Assembly (NCBI GenBank): GCA_013339895.1
Contig: JABACO010000009.1
Coordinates: 4,364,810-4,428,809 of the forward strand
Direction: 5' to 3'
DNA from: Ephydatia muelleri
Lineage: Eukaryota; Porifera; Demospongiae; Spongillida; Spongillidae
DNA length: 64,000 nucleotides
Both the position numbers and the translations under genes were made by a program. The notes under the pieces were generated by a model. That model worked only from the letters and a program-made list of their open reading frames with translations. It ran no database searches and was not told the DNA's origin. Shown here in pieces: positions 12,416-28,764 of the stretch. The first letter of the stretch is position 1; every line of letters starts with the position of its first letter.

Positions 12416-15400
12416 AGTTGTGCAAATGCGTATTCAGCATCTTGCTTTTAAATTTTGTTTTCTTAGCATTTATTAGCATAGTAATTTATATCTTCCATCT
12501 TTTCCATGATGTGTGCTATGAAAAATGTGTACAACACTACAGCGGGTAAGTATCACTGAACATGTTTCCACTGTGGATCCTGTACCTTATATTATGTCCA
12601 ACTGTTTGTGTGGCTTCTCAACAATGCTCAAATATTTTGTTAAACAACTGAATGCACAACAGGGGACAAGGCGAGAAGTGTCCCATGACTGTTCTCAACC
12701 TGTGGTTATATTAGGAATACTGACCACACACTGGGTGACCTGTGTCGGTACCTAGAAGAATAGTCATGGTGGGGGAGGGTGAAGCTCTCCAATGCTAGCC
12801 AGCCGGTGTACTCAATCTCTGAGGAAGTGCATCTATTTACACACCTTGCACCATGTGTACATATATATAACTTGCCCTGACACTAGAACAGTGTTGGGTC
12901 TTTCAAACATTGCTATAATTTTTAGTGTGTGTGTGTGTATGTGTGTATGTGTGTGTGTGTGTGTGTGGGTTCGTTGAGTTTGTGCAAATGTGTAATTTAC
13001 ATCTTTTGTTTTCTTAGCATTTACGAGCACACTAATTTATATCTTCCATCTTTTCCATTATGTGTGCTATGAACAATGTGTACAACACTACAGCTGGTAA
13101 GTATCACTGAACATGTTTCCACTGTGGATCCTGTACCTTATAGTGTGTGCAACTGTTTGTGAGGCTTCTTAACAATGGGCTAATACTTTACTAAACTGAA
13201 TGTGCAACACAAGGCAAGGTCAGGAGTATCCCATGACTGTTCCCAACCAGATGATTTGGAATACTGACCACACACAGGGTAACCTGTGTCCGTACCTAGC
13301 TAGGATCCTGGTTTAAGCATAGTCATAGTGGGTGGGAGGGTGAAGGACTCCAATGCTAGCCAACCTACATGTACTTATATCTGAGGGTGTACATCTATTT
13401 AACTAGCCCTGATGCTGGAACACTGTTGAGTTCTTTAAACATTGCTATGATTTGTGTGTGTATGTGTGTATTTGTGTGTGTGTGTGTGTGTGTTTATTGA
13501 GTTTGTGCAAATGTGTATGCGACATCTTGTTTTTAAATTTAAGTTTCTTAACATTTGCGAGCACAGTAATTTATATCTTCCTTCTTTTCCATGATGTGTG
13601 CTATGAACAATGTGTACAACACTACAGGAGGTAAGTATCACTGAACATGTTTCCACTGTGGATCCTGTATCTTATATTGTGTGCAACTGTTTGTGAGGCT
13701 TCTAAACAATGGGCTAATATTTTACTAAACTGAATGTGCAACAGGGGACAAGGTCAGGAGTATCCCATGACTGTTCCCAACCAGTGGTTAGGAATACTGA
13801 CCACACACTGGGTGACCTAGCTAGGATCCTGGTTTAAGCATGGTCAAGGACAGTGGGAGGGTGAAGCTCTCCAATGCTAGCCAACCTACATGTACTTCAA
13901 CCTCTGGGGAAGTGCACCATGTGTGCATGTATATAACTTGCCCTGATGCTGGAACACTGTTGAGTTGTTTAAACATTGCTATACTTTGCGTGTGTGTGCA
14001 TGTGTGTGTGTGTGTGTGTATGTTTGTGTGTGTGTGTTTGTGGTATTGTCTGTTATTGTACTTGTGCAAATGTGTATGCGACGTTTTGTTCTTACGTTTT
14101 ATTTTCTTTGCATTTGTGAGCACAGTAATTTATGTATTCATTCTTTTCCATTATGTGGGCTATGAATAATGTGTTTAACTCTACAGCTGGTAAGTATCAC
14201 TGAATATGTTGAACTTACATGTTACATGTTTTTAAATTTTGTTTTCATAGCATTTATTAGCATAGTAATTTATATCTTCCATCTTTTCCATGATGTGTGC
14301 TATGAACAATGTGTACAACACTACACTATGTGTGTGTGTGTGAGGGGGTTCGTTGAGTTTGTGCAAATGTGTAATTTACATCTTTTGTTTTCTTAGCATT
14401 TACGAGCACACTAATTTATATCTTCCATCTTTTCCATTATGTGTGCTATGAACAATGTGTACAACACTACAGTGGGTAAGTATCACTGAACATGTTTCCA
14501 CTGTGGATCCTGTACCTTATATTGTGTGCAACTGTTTGTGACGCTTCTAAACATTATGCTAATAATTACTGAACTGAATGTGCAACACAAGGCAAGGTTA
14601 GGAGTATCCCATGACTGTTCCCAACCAGTGGTTAGGAATACTGACCACACACTGGGTTACCTGTGTCCACACCTAGCTAGGATCCTGGTTTAAGCATGGT
14701 CAAGGACAGTGGGAGGGTGAAGCTCTCCAATGCTAGCCAACCTACATGTACTTCAATCTCTGAGGGTGTACATCTATTTAACTTTCCCTGATGCTGGAAC
14801 ACTGTTGAGTCCTTTAAACATTGCTATGATTTGTGTGCATATGTGTATATGTGTGTGTTGTGTGTGTGTGTGTATGTGTGTGCTTTAGTTGTGCAAATGT
14901 GTATGCAACATCTTGTTTAAATTTAAGTTTCTTTACATTTGCGAGCACAGTAATTTATATCTTCCATCTTTTCCATTATGTGTGCTATGAACAATGTGTA
15001 CAACACTACAGCTGGTAAGTATCACTGAATGTTTCCACTGTGGATCTTGTACCTTATAGTGTGTGCAACTGTTTGTGTGGCTTCTAAACAATGGTCGAAT
15101 ACTTTATTAAACTGAATGCACAACAGGGGGCAAGGTCAGGAGTGTCCCATGACTGTTCTCAACCAGTGGTTAGGAATACTGACCACACACTGGGTGACCT
15201 GTGTCCGTACCTAGCCAGGATCCTGGTTTAAGCATCGTGATGGACGGTGGGAGGGTGAAGCTCTCGAATGCTAGCGAACCGATAGTACATGTATTTCAAC
15301 CTCTGGGGGTGTGTATCTATTTAACTTGCCCTGATGCTGGAACACTGTTGAGTTCTTTAAACATTGCTAAGATTTGCATGTGTGTGTGTGCATGTGTGTC

Positions 15401-18400
15401 GCATACACATTGCACAAACTCAACTAACACACACATCTTGTTTTTAATTCTAAGTTTCTTAGCATTTGCAAGCACAGTAAATAATATCTTCCTTCTTTTC
15501 CATTATGTCTGCTACAAACAATGTGTACAACACTACAGCGGGTAAGTATCACTGAATTTGTTTCCACGGTGGATCCTGTACCTTATATTGTATGCAACTG
15601 TTTGTGTGGCTTCTAAACAACGGTCGAATATTTTGTTAAACTGAATGCGCAACAGGGAACAAGGCCAGGAGTGTCCCATGACTGTCCCAACATGTGGTTA
15701 GGAAATAACTGTCCACACACTGGGTGACCTAGCTAGGACCCTGGTTAAAGCATAGCCATGGAGGGTGGAAAGGGTGGAGCTCTCCAATGCTAGCCAACCT
15801 ACATATACTTCAACCTCTGGGGAAGTGCACCATGTGTGCATGTATATAACTTGCCCTGATGCTGGAACACTGTTGAGTTGTTTAAACATTTCTGTATTTT
15901 GCGTGTGTGTGCATGTGTGTGTGTATGTGTGTGTGTGTGTGTGTTTGTGGTATTGTCTGTTATTGTATTTGTGCAAATGTGTATGCGACGTTTTGTTCTT
16001 ACGTTTTATTTTCTTTGCATTTGTGAGCACTGTAATTTATGTATTCATTCTTTTCCATTATGTGGGCTATGAACAATGTGTTTAACACTACAGCGGGTAA
16101 GTATCACTGAACATGTTCTGTAACTTACATGTATATTGTGTGCAACTGTTTGTGTGGCTTCTTAACAATTGCCTAATATTTTACTAAACTGAATGCACAA
16201 CAGGGGACAAGGCCAGGAGTGTCCCATGACTGTTCCCAACCAGTGGTTAGGAATTAACTGTACATGTACTTCAATCTCTGAGGGTGTACATGTATTTAAC
16301 TTGCCCTGATGCTGGAACACTGTTGAGTCCTTTAAGTATTGCTATGATTTGTTGCATATGTGTATATGTGTGTGTTGTGTGTGAGTGTGTGTGTGTGTGT
16401 ATGTGTGCTGTAGTTGTGCAAATGTGTACTCAACATCTTGTTTCTAAACTTTGTTTTCTTAGCATTTATTAGCATAGTAATTCATATCTTCCATCTTTTC
16501 CATTATGTGTGTTATGAACAATGTGTACAACACTAAAGTGGGTAAGTATAACTGAACATGTTTCCACTGTGGAACCTGTACCTTATATTGTGTGCAACTG
16601 TTTGTGTGGCTTCTAAACAACGGTCGAATATTTTGTTAAATTGAATGCGCAACAGGGAACAAGACCAGGAGTATCCCATGACTGTTCCCAACCAGATGAT
16701 TTGGAATACTGACCACACACTGGGTAACCTGTGTCCGTACCTAGCTAGGATCCTGGTTTAAGCATCGTCATAGTGGGTGGGAGGGTGAAGGACTCCAATG
16801 CTAGCCAACCTACATGTACTTATATCTGAGGGTGTACATCTATTTAACTTGCCCTGATGCTGGAACACTGTTGAGTTCTTTAAACATTGCTATGATTTGT
16901 GTGTGTATGTGTGTATTTGTGTGTGTGTGTGTGTGTGTGTTTATTGAGTTTGTGCAAATGTGTATGCGACATCTTGTTTTTAAATTTAAGTTTCTTAACA
17001 TTTGCAATCACAGTAACTTATATCTTCCTTCTTTTCCATGATGTGTGCTATGAACAATGTGTACAACACTACAGAAGGTAAGTATCACTGAACATGTTTC
17101 CACTGTGGATCCTGTACCTTATATTGTATGCAACTGTTTGTGTGGCTTCTAAACAATGGTCGAATATGTTGTTAAACTGAATGCGCAACAGGGAACAAGA
17201 CCAGGAGTGTCCCATGACTGTCCCAACATGTGGTTAGGAATTAACTGTCCACACACTGGGTGACCTAGCTAGGACCCTGGTTAAAGCATAGCCATGGAGG
17301 GTGGAGAGGGTGGAGCTCTCCAATGCTAGCCAACCGACAAATACTTCAACCTCTGGGGAAGTGCACCATGTGTGCATGTATAAAACTTGCCCTGATGCTG
17401 GAACACTGTTGAGTTGTTTAAACATTGCTATACTTTGCGTGTGTGTGCATGTGTGTGTGTGTGTATGTTTGTGTGTGTGTGTTTGTGGTATTGTCTGTTA
17501 TTGTATTTGTGCAAATGTGTATGCGACGTTTTGTTCTTACGTTTTATTTTCTTTGCATTTGTGAGCACAGTAATTTATGTATTCATTCTTTTCCATTATG
17601 TGGGCTATGAACAATGTGTTTAACACTACAGCTGGTAAGTATCACTGAATATGTTGAACTTACATGTATATTGTGTGCAATTGTTTATGAGGTTTCAAAC
17701 AATGGCCTAATACTTTACTAAACTGAATGCACAACAGGGGGCAAGGTCAGGAGTGTCCCATGACTGTTCCCAACCAGTGGTTATGAATACTGACCACACA
17801 CTGGGTAACCTGTGTTCGTACCTAGCTAGGATCCTGGTTTAAGCATGGTCATGGAGGGTGGGAGGGTGAAGCTCTCCAATGCTAGTCACCCGACATACAT
17901 GTACTTCATCCTCTTGGGGTGTGTATCTATTTAACTTGCCCTGATGCTGGAACACTGTTGAGTCCTTTAAAGATTGCTATGATTTGTGTGCGTATATGTG
18001 TATGTGTGTTGTGTGTGTGTATGTGTGTGTATGTGTGTGTGTGTGTGTGTGTGTTTTAGTTGAGTTTGTGCAAATGTGTATGCGACATCTTGTTTTTAAA
18101 TGTTAGTTTCTTAGCATTTGTGAGCACAGTAATTTATTTATTCATTCTTTTCCATTATGTGGGCTATGACAATGTGTTTAACACTACAGCGGGTAAGTAT
18201 CACTGAATATGTTCTGTAACTTACATGTATATTGTGTGCAACTGTTTGTGTGGCTTCTTAACAATGGCCTAATATTTTACTAAACTGAATGCGCAACAGG
18301 GGACAAGGCCAGGAGTGTCCCATGACTGTTCCCAACCAGTGGTTAGGAATTAACTGTACATGTACTTCAATCTCTGAGGGTGTACATGTATTTAACTTGC

Positions 18401-19564
18401 CCTGATGCTGGAACACTGTTGAGTCCTTTAAATATTGCTATGATTTGTTGCATATGTGTATATGTGTGTGTTGTGTGTGTGTGCGTGTGTTTGTGTGTGT
18501 GCTGTAGTTGTGCAAATGTGTATTCAACATCTTGTTTTTAAATTTTGTTTTCTTAGCATTTATTAGCATAGTAATTTATATCTTCCTTCTTTTCCATGAT
18601 GTGTGCTATGAACAATGTGTACAACACTACAGGAGGTAAGTATCACTGAACATGTTTCCACTGTGGATCTTGTACCTTATATTATGTCCAACTGTTTGTG
18701 TGGCTTCTCAACAATGCTCAAATATTTTGTTAAACAACTGAATGCACAACAGGGGACAAGGCGAGAAGTGTCCCATGACTGTTCTCAACCTGTGGTTATA
18801 TTAGGAATACTGACCACACACTGGGTGACCTGTGTCGGTACCTAGAAGAATAGTCATGGTGGGGGAGGGTGAAGCTCTCCAATGCTAGCCAGCCGGTGTA
18901 CTCAATCTCTGAGGAAGTGCATCTATTTACACACCTTGCACCATGTGTACATATATATAACTTGCCCTGACACTAGAACAGTGTTGGGTCTTTCAAACAT
19001 TGCTATAATTTTTAGTGCGTGTGTGTGTATGTGTGTATGTGTGTGTGTGTGTGTGGGTTCGTTGAGTTTGTGCAAATGTCAAATTTACATCTTTTGTTTT
19101 CTTAGCATTTACGAGCACACTAATTTATATCTTCCATCTTTTCCATTATGTGTGCTATGAACAATGTGTACAACACTACAGCTGGTAAGTATCACTGAAC
19201 ATGTTTCCACTGTGGATCCTGTACCTTATAGTGTGTGTGCAACTGTTTGTGAGGCTTCTTAACAATGGGCTAATATTTTACTAAACTGAATGCGCAACAC
19301 AAGGCAAGGTCAGGAGTATCCCATGACTGTTCCCAACCAGATGATTTGGAATACTGACCACACACTGGGTAACCTGTGTCCGTACCTAGCTAGGATCCTG
19401 GTTTAAGCATAGTCATAGTGGGTGGGAGGGTGAAGGACTCCAATGCTAGCCAACCTACATGTACTTATATCTGAGGGTGTACATCTATTTAACTAGCCCT
19501 GATGCTGGAACACTGTTGAGTTCTTTAAACATTGCTATGATTTGTGTGTGTATGTGTGTATTTG

Positions 19565-19599
<35 letters not shown>

Positions 19600-22500
19600 T
19601 TAATGAGTTTGTGCAATTGTGTATGCGACATCTTGTTTTTTAATTTAAGTTTCTTAACATTTGCAATCACAGTAACTTATATCTTCCTTCTTTTCCATGA
19701 TGTGTGCTATGAACAATGTGTACAACACTACAGAAGGTAAGTATCACTGAACATGTTTCCACTGTGGATCCTGTACCTTATATTGTGTGCAACTGTTTGT
19801 GAGGCTTCTTAACAATGGGCTAATATTTTACTAAACTGAATGTGCAACACAAGGCAAGGTCAGAAGTATCCCATGACTGTTCCCAACCAGTGGTTAGGAA
19901 TACTGACCCCACACTGGGTGACCTGGGTCCACAGCTAGGTAGGATCCTGGTTTAAGCATGGTCAAGGACAGTGGGAGGGTGAAGCTCTCCAATGCTAGCC
20001 AACCTACATGTACTTCAATCTCTGAGGGTGTACATCTATTTAACTTTCCCTGATGCTGGAACACTGTTGAGTCCTTTAAACATTGCTATGATTTGTGTGC
20101 ATATGTGTATATGTGTGTGTTGTGTGTGTGTGTGTGTGTGTATGTGTGTGCTTTAGTTGTGCAAATGTGTATGCAACATCTTGTTTTAAATTTAAGTTTC
20201 TTTACATTTGCGAGCACAGTAATTTATATCTTCCATCTTTTACATTATGTGTGCTATGAACAATGTGTACAACACTACAGCTGGTAAGTATCACTGAACA
20301 TGTTACCACTGTGGATCTTGTACCTTATAGTGTGTGCAACTGTTTGTGTGGCTTCTAAACAATGGTCGAATGCTTTATTCAACTGAATGCACAACAGGGG
20401 GCAAGGTCAGGAGTGTCCCATGACTGTTCTCAACCAGTGGTTAGGAATACTGACCACACACTGGGTGACCTGTGTCTGTACCTAGCTAGGATCCTGGTTT
20501 AAGCATCGTGATGGACGGTGGGAGGGTGAAGCTCGAATGCTAGCGAACCGATAGTACATGTATTTCAACCTCTGGGGGTGTGTATCTATTTAACTTGCCC
20601 TGATGCTGGAACACTGTTGAGTTCTTTAAACATTGCTAAGATTTGCATGTGTGTGTGTGTGCATGTGTGTCGCATACACATTGCACAAACTCAACTAACA
20701 CACACATCTTATTTTGAATTCTAAGTTTCTTAGCATTTGCGAGCACAGTAAATAATATCTTCCTTCTTTTCCATTATGTCTGCTACAAACAATGTGTACA
20801 ACACTACAGCGGGTAAGTATCACTGAATTTGTTTCCACGGTGGATCCTGTACCTTATATTGTATGCAACTGTTTGTGTGGCTTCTAAACATGGGTCGAAT
20901 ATTTTGTTAAACTGAATGCGCAACAGGGAACAAGGCCAGGAGTGTCCCATGACTGTCCCAACATGTGGTTAGGAATTAACTGTCCACACACTGGGTGACC
21001 TAGCTAGGACCCTGGTTAAAGCATAGCCATGGAGGGTGGAAAGGGTGGAGCTCTCCAATGCTAGCGAACCTACATATACTTCAACCTCTGGGGAAGTGCA
21101 CCATGTGTGCATGTATATAACTTGCCCTGATGCTGGAACACTGTTGAGTTGTTTAAACATTGCTGTATTTTGCGTGTGTGTGCATGTGTGTGTGTATGTG
21201 TGTGTGTGTGTGTGTTTGGTATTGTCTGTTATTGTATTTGTGCAAATGTGTATGCGACGTTTTGTTCTTACGTTTTATTTTCTTTGCAATTGTGAGCACA
21301 GTAATGTATGTATTCATTCTTTTCCATTATGTGGGCTATGAACAATGTGTTTAACACTACAGCGGGTAAGTATCACTGAACATGTTCTGTAACTTACATG
21401 TATATTGTGTGCAACTGTTTGTGTGGCTTCTTAACAATGGCCTAATATTTTACTAAACTGAATGCACAACAGGGGCCAAGGTCTGGAGTATCCCATGACT
21501 GTTCCCAACCAGTGGTTAGGAATACTGACCACACACTGGGTAACCTGTGTTGGTACCTAGCTGGCACCCTGGTTTAAGCATGGTCATGGAGGGTGGAGAG
21601 GGTGAAGCTCTCCAATGCTAGCCAGCCTACATGTACTTCAACCTCTGGGGAAGTGCACCATGTGTACATGTATATAACTTGCCCTGATACTAGAACATTG
21701 TTGTGTCTTTTATACATTGCTATAATTGTTTTTTGTGTGTGTATTTGTGTGGGTTATGCATGTGTTATTGTGTTTGTGCAAATGTGCAAATGTGACATCT
21801 TCATGTTAAATTTTGTTTTCATAGCATTTGCGAGCACACTGATTTATATCTTCCATGTTTTCCATTATGTGTGCTATGAACAATGTGTACAACACTACAG
21901 GAGGTAAGTATCACTGAATATGTTTCCACTGTGGATCCTGTACCTTAAATTATGTGCAACTGTTTGTGAGGCTTCTACATTATGGCCTAATATTTTACTA
22001 AACTGAATGCACAACAGGGGCCAAGGTCTGGAGTGTCCCATGACTGTTCCCAACCAGTGGTTAGGAATACTGACCACACACTGGGTAACCTGTGTTGGTA
22101 CCTAGCTGGGACCCTGGTTTAAGCATGGTCATGGAGGGTGGAGAGGGTGAAGCTCTCCAATGCTAGCCAACCTACATGTACTTCAATCTCTGAGGGTGTA
22201 CATCTATTTAACTTTCCCTGATGCTGGAACACTGTTGAGTCCTTTGAACATTGCTATGATTTGTGTGCATATGTGTATATGTGTGTGTTGTGTGTGTGTG
22301 TGTGTGTATGTGTGTGCTTTAGTTGTGCAAATGTGTATGCAACATCTTGTTTTAAATTTAAGTTTCTTTACATTTGCGAGCACAGTAATTTATTTCTTCC
22401 ATTTTTTCCATTATGTGTGCTATGAACAATGTGTACAACACTACAGCTGGTAAGTATCACTGAACATGTTTCCACTGTGGATCTTGTACCTTATAGTGTG

Positions 22501-25454
22501 TGCAACTGTTTGTGTGGCTTCTAAACAATGGTCGATTACTTTGTTAAACTGAATGCACAACAGGGGGCAAGATCAGGAGTGTCCCATGACTGTTCCCAAC
22601 CAGTGGTTAGGAATACTGACCACGCACTGGGTAACCTGCGTCCGTACCTAGCCAGGATCCTGGTTTAAGCATCGTGATGGACGGTGGGAGGGTGAAGCTC
22701 TCGAATGCTAGCGAACCGATAGTACATGTATTTCAACCTCTGGGGGTGTGTATCTATTTAACTTGCCCTGATGCTGGAACACTGTTGAGTTCTTTAAACA
22801 TTGCTAAGATTTGCATGTGTGTGTGTGCATGTGTGTCGCATGCACATTGCACAAACTCAACTAACACACACATCTTGTTTTGAATTCTAAGTTTCTTAGC
22901 ATTTGCGAGCACAATAAATAATATCTTCCTTCTTTTCCATTATGTCTGCTACAAACAATGTGTACAACACTACAGATGGTACGTATCACTGAATTTGTTT
23001 CCACGGTGGATCCTGTACCTTATATTGTATGCAACTGTTTGTGTGGCTTCTAAACAACGGTCGAATATGTTGTTAAACTGAATGCGCAACAGGGAACAAG
23101 GCCAGAAGTGTCCAATGACTGTCCCAACATGTGGTTAGGAATTAACTGTCCACACACTGGGTGACCTAGCTAGGACCCTGGTTAAAGCATAGCCATGGAG
23201 GGTGGAGAGGGTGGAGCTCTCCAATGCTAGCCAACCTACATATACTTCAACCTCTGGGGAAGTGCACCATGTGTGCATGTATATAACTTGCCCTGATGCT
23301 GGAACACTGTTGAGTTGTTTAAACATTGCTATACTTTGCGTGTGTGTGCATGTGTGTGTGTGTGTATGTTTGTGTGAGTGTGTTTGTGGTATTGTCTGTT
23401 ATTGTATTTGTGCAAATGTGTATGCGACGTTTTGTTCTTACGTTTTATTTTCTTTGCATTTATGAGCACAGTAATTTATGTATTCATTCTTTTCCATTAT
23501 GTGGGCTATGAACAATGTGTTTAACACTACAGCTGGTAAGTATCACTGAATATGTTGAACTTACATGTATATTGTGTGCAATTGTTTATGAGGTTTCAAA
23601 CAATGGCCTAATATTTTACTAAACTGAATGCACAACAGGGGGCAAGGTCAGGAGTGTCCCATGACTGTTCCCAACCAGTGGTTATGAATACTGACCACAC
23701 ACTGGGTAACCTGTGTCCGTACCTAGCTAGGACCCAAGTTTAAGCATGGTCATGGAGGGTGGGAGGGTGAAGCTCTCAAATGCTAGTCACCCGACGTACA
23801 TGTACTTCATCCTCTTGGGGTGTGTATCTATTTAAAATGCCCTGATGCTGGAAAACTGTTGAGTCCTTTAAAGATTGCTATGATTTGCGTGCGTATATGT
23901 GTATGTGTGTTGTGTGTGTGTATGTGTGTGTATGTGTGTGTTGTGTGTGTGTGTGTGTGTGTGTGTATTAGTTGAGTTTGTGCAAATGTGTATGCGACAT
24001 CTTGTTTTTAAATGTTAGTTTCTTAGCATTTGTGAGCACAGTAATTTATTTATTCATTCTTTTACATTATGTGGGCTATGACAATGTGTTTAACACTACA
24101 GCGGGTAAGTATCACTGAATATGTTCTGTAACTTACATGTATATTGTGTGCAACTGTTTGTGTGGCTTCTTAACAATGGCCTAATATTTTACTAAACTGA
24201 ATGCGCAACAGGGGACAAGGCCAGGAGTGTCCCATGACTGTTCCCAACCAGTGGTTAGGAATTAACTGTACATGTACTTCAATCTCTGAGGGTGTACATG
24301 TATTTAACTTGCCCTGATGCTGGAACACTGTTGAGTCCTTTAAATATTGCTATGATTTGTTGCATATGTGTATATGTGTGTGTTGTGTGTGTGTGTGTGT
24401 GTGTGTGTGCTGTAGTTGTGCAAATGTGTATTCAACATCTTGTTTTTATATTTTGTTTTCTTAGCATTTATTAGCATAGTAATTTATATCTTCTTTCTTT
24501 TCCATCATGTGTGCTATGAACAATGTGTACAACACTACAGGGGGTAAGTATCACTGAACATGTTTTCACTGTGGATCCTGTACCTTATATTATGTCCAAC
24601 TGTTTGTGTGGCTTCTCAACAATGCTCAATATTTTGTTAAACAACTGAATGCACAACAGGGGACAAGGCGAGAAGTGTCCCATGACTGTTCTCAACCTGT
24701 GGTTAGGAATACTGACCACACACTGGGTGACCTGTGTCCGTACCTAGAAGAATAGTCCTGGTGGGGGAGGGTGAAGCTCTCCAATGCTAGCCAGCCGGTG
24801 TACTCAATCTCTGAGGAAGTGCATCTATTTACACACCTTGCACCATGTGTACATATATATAACTTGCCCTGACACTAGAACAGTGTTGGGTCTTTCAAAC
24901 ATTGCTATAATTTTTAGTGTGTGTGTGTGTATGTGTGTATGTGTGTGTGTGGGTTCGTTGAGTTTGTGCAAATGTGTATTTTACATCTTTTGTTTTCTTA
25001 GCATTTACGAGCACACTAATTTATATCTTCCATCTTTTCCATTATGTGTGCTATGAACAATGTGTACAACACTACAGCTGGTAAGTATCACTGAACATGT
25101 TTCCACTGTGGATCCTGTACCTTATAGTGTGTGCAACTGTTTGTGAGGCTTCTTAACAATGGGCTAATACTTTACTAATCTGAATGTGCAACACAAGGCA
25201 AGGTCAGGAGTATCCCATGACTGTTCCCAACCAGATGATTTGGAATACTGACCACACACTGGGTAACCTGTGTCCGTACCTAGCTAGGATCCTGGTTTAA
25301 GCATAGTCATAGTGGGTGGGAGGGTGAAGGACTCCAATGCTAGCCAACCTACATGTACTTATATCTGAGGGTGTACATCTATTTAACTAGCCCTGATGCT
25401 GGAACACTGTTGAGTTCTTTAAACATTGCTATTATTTGTGTGTGCATGTGTGTA

Positions 25455-25497
<43 letters not shown>

Positions 25498-27091
25498 TGA
25501 GTTTGTGCAAATGTGTATGCGACATCTTGTTTTTAAATTTAAGTTTCTTAACATCTGCGAGCACAGTAATTTATATCTTCCTTCTTTTCCATGATGTGTG
25601 CTATGAACAATGTGTACAACACTACAGAAGGTAAGTATCACTGAACATGTTTCCACTGTGGATCCTGTACCTTTTATTGTGTGCAACTGTTTGTGAGGCT
25701 TCTTAACAATGGGCTAATATTTTACTAAACTGAATGTGCAACACAAGGCAAGGTCAGGAGTGTCCCATGACTGTTCCCAACCAGTGGTTAGGAATACTGA
25801 CCACACACTGGGTAACCTGTCTCCGTACTAAGCTAGGATCCTGGTTTAAGCATGGTCAAGGACAGTGGGAGGGTGAAGCTCTCCAATGATAGCCAACCTA
25901 CATGTACTTCAATCTCTGAGGGTTTACATCTATTTAACTTTCCCTGATGCAGGAACACTGTTGAGTCCTTTAAACAATGCTATGATTTGTGTGCATATGT
26001 GTATATGTGTGTGTTGTGTGTGTGTGTATGTGAGTGCTTTAGTTGTGCAAATGTGTATTCAACATCTTGTTTTTAAATTTTGTTCTCTTAGCATTTATTA
26101 GCATAGTAATTAGTATCTTCCTTCTTTTCCATGATTTGTGCTATGAACAATGTGTACAACACTACAGGAGGCAAGTATCACTGAACATGTTTCCACTGTG
26201 GATCCTGTACCTTATATTATATCCAACTGTTTGTGTGGCTTCTCAACAATGCTCAAATATTTTGTTAAACAACTGAATGCACAACAGGGGACAAGGCGAG
26301 AAGTGTCCCATGACTGTTCTCAACCTGTGGTTATATTAGGAATACTGACCACACACTGGGTGACCTGTGTCGGTACCTAGAAGAATAGTCATGGTGGGGG
26401 AGGGTGAAGCTCTCCAATGCTAGCCAGCCGGTGTACTCAATCTCTGAGGAAGTGCATCTATTTACACCTTGCATCATGTGTACATATATATAACTTGCCC
26501 TGACACTATAACAGTGTTGGGTCTTTCAAACATTGCTATAATTTTTAGTGTGTGTGTGTGTATGTGTGTATGTGTGTGTGTGTGTGTGGGTTCGTTGAGT
26601 TTGTGCAAATGTGTAATTTACATCTTTTGTTTTCTTAGCATTTACGAGCACACTAATTTATATCTTCCATCTTTTCCAATATGTGTGCTATGAACAATGT
26701 GTACAACACTACAGGAGGTAAGTATCACTGAACATGTTTCCACTGTGGATCCTGTACCTTATAGTGTGTGCAACTGTTTGTGAGGCTTCTTAACAATGGG
26801 CTAATACTTTACTAAACTGAATGTGCAACACAAGGCAAGGTCAGGAGTATCCCATGACTGTTCCCAACCAGATGATTTGGAATACTGACCACACACTGGG
26901 TAACCTGTGTCCGTACCTAGCTAGGATCCTGGTTTAAGCATAGTCATAGTGGGTGGGAGGGTGAAGGACTCCAATGCTAGCCAACCTACATGTACTTATA
27001 TCTGAGGGTGTACATCTATTTAACTTGCCCTGATGCTGGAACACTGTTGAGTTCTTTAAACATTGCTATTATTTGTGTGTGCATGTGTGTA

Positions 27092-27124
<33 letters not shown>

Positions 27125-28732
27125 ATTGAGTTTGTGCAAATGTGTATGCGACATCTTGTTTTTAAATTTAAGTTTCTTAACATCTGCGAGCACAGTAATT
27201 TATATCTTCCTTCTTTTCCATGATGTGTGCTATGAACAATGTGTACAACACTACAGAAGGTAAGTATCACTGAACATGTTTCCACTGTGGATCCTGTACC
27301 TTATATTATATCCAACTGTTTGTGTGGCTTCTAAACAATGGCCTAATATTTTACTGAACTGAATGTGCAACACAAGGCAAGGTCAGGAGTATCCCATGAC
27401 TGTTCCCAACCAGTGGTTAGGAATACTGACCACACACTGGGTAACCTGTGTCCAAACCTAGCTAGGATCCTGGTTTAAGCATGGTCAAGGACAGTGGGAG
27501 GGTGAAGCTCTCCAATGTTAGCCAACCTACATGTACTTCAATCTCTGAGGGTGTACATCTATTTAACTTTCCCTGATGCTGGAACACTGTTGAGTCCTTT
27601 AAACATTGCTATGATTTGTGTGCATATGTGTATATGTGTGTGTTGTGTGTGTGTGTGTGTGTGTGCTTTAGTTGTGCAAATGTGTATGCAACATCTTGTT
27701 TTAAATTTAAGTCTCTTTACATTTGCGAGCACAGTAATTTATATATTCCATCTTTTCCATTATTTGTGCTATGAACAATGTGTACAACACTACAGCTGGT
27801 AAGTATCACTGAACATGTTTCCACTGTGGATCTTGTACCTTATAGTGTGTGCAACTGTTTGTGTGGCTTCTAAACAATGGTCGAATACTTTGTTAAACTG
27901 AATGCACAACAGGGGGCAAGGTCAGGAGTGTCCCATGACTGTTCCCAACCAGTGGTTACAAATACTGACCACACACTGGGTAACCTGTGTCCATACCTAG
28001 CTAGGATCCTGGTTTAAGCATCGTGATGGACGGTGGGAGGGTGAAGCTCTCGAATGCTAGCGAACCGATAGTACATGTATTTCAACCTCTGGGGGTGTGT
28101 ATCTATTTAACTTGCCCTGATGCTGGAACACTGTTGAGTTCTTTAAACATTGCTATAATTTGCATGCATGTGTGTGTATGTGTGTGTTGTGTGTGTGTGT
28201 GTGCATGTGTGTCGCATACACATTGCACAAACTCAACTAACACACACATCTTGTTTTGAATTCTAAGTTTCTTAGCATTTGCGAGCACAGTAATTTATAT
28301 CTTCCTTCTTTTCCATCATGTGTGCTATAAACAATGTATACAACACTACAGGAGGTAAGTATCACTGAGTTTGTTTCCACTGTGGATCCTGTACCTTATA
28401 TTGTATGCAACTGTTTGTGTGGCTTCTAAACAACGGTCGAATATGTTGTTAAACTGAATGCGCAACAGGGAACAAGGCCAGGAGTGTCCCATGACTGTCC
28501 CAACATGTGGTTAGGAATTAACTGTCCACACACTGGGTGACCTAGCTAGGACCCTGGTTAAAGCATAGCCATGGAGGGTGGAGAGGGTGGAGCTCTCCAA
28601 TGCTTGCCAACCTACATATACTTCAACCTCTGGGGAAGTACACCATGTGTGCATGTATATAAACTTGCCCTGATGCTGGAACACTGTTGAGTTGTTTAAA
28701 CATTGCTGTATTTTGCGTGTGTGTGCATGAGT

Positions 28733-28764
<32 letters not shown>
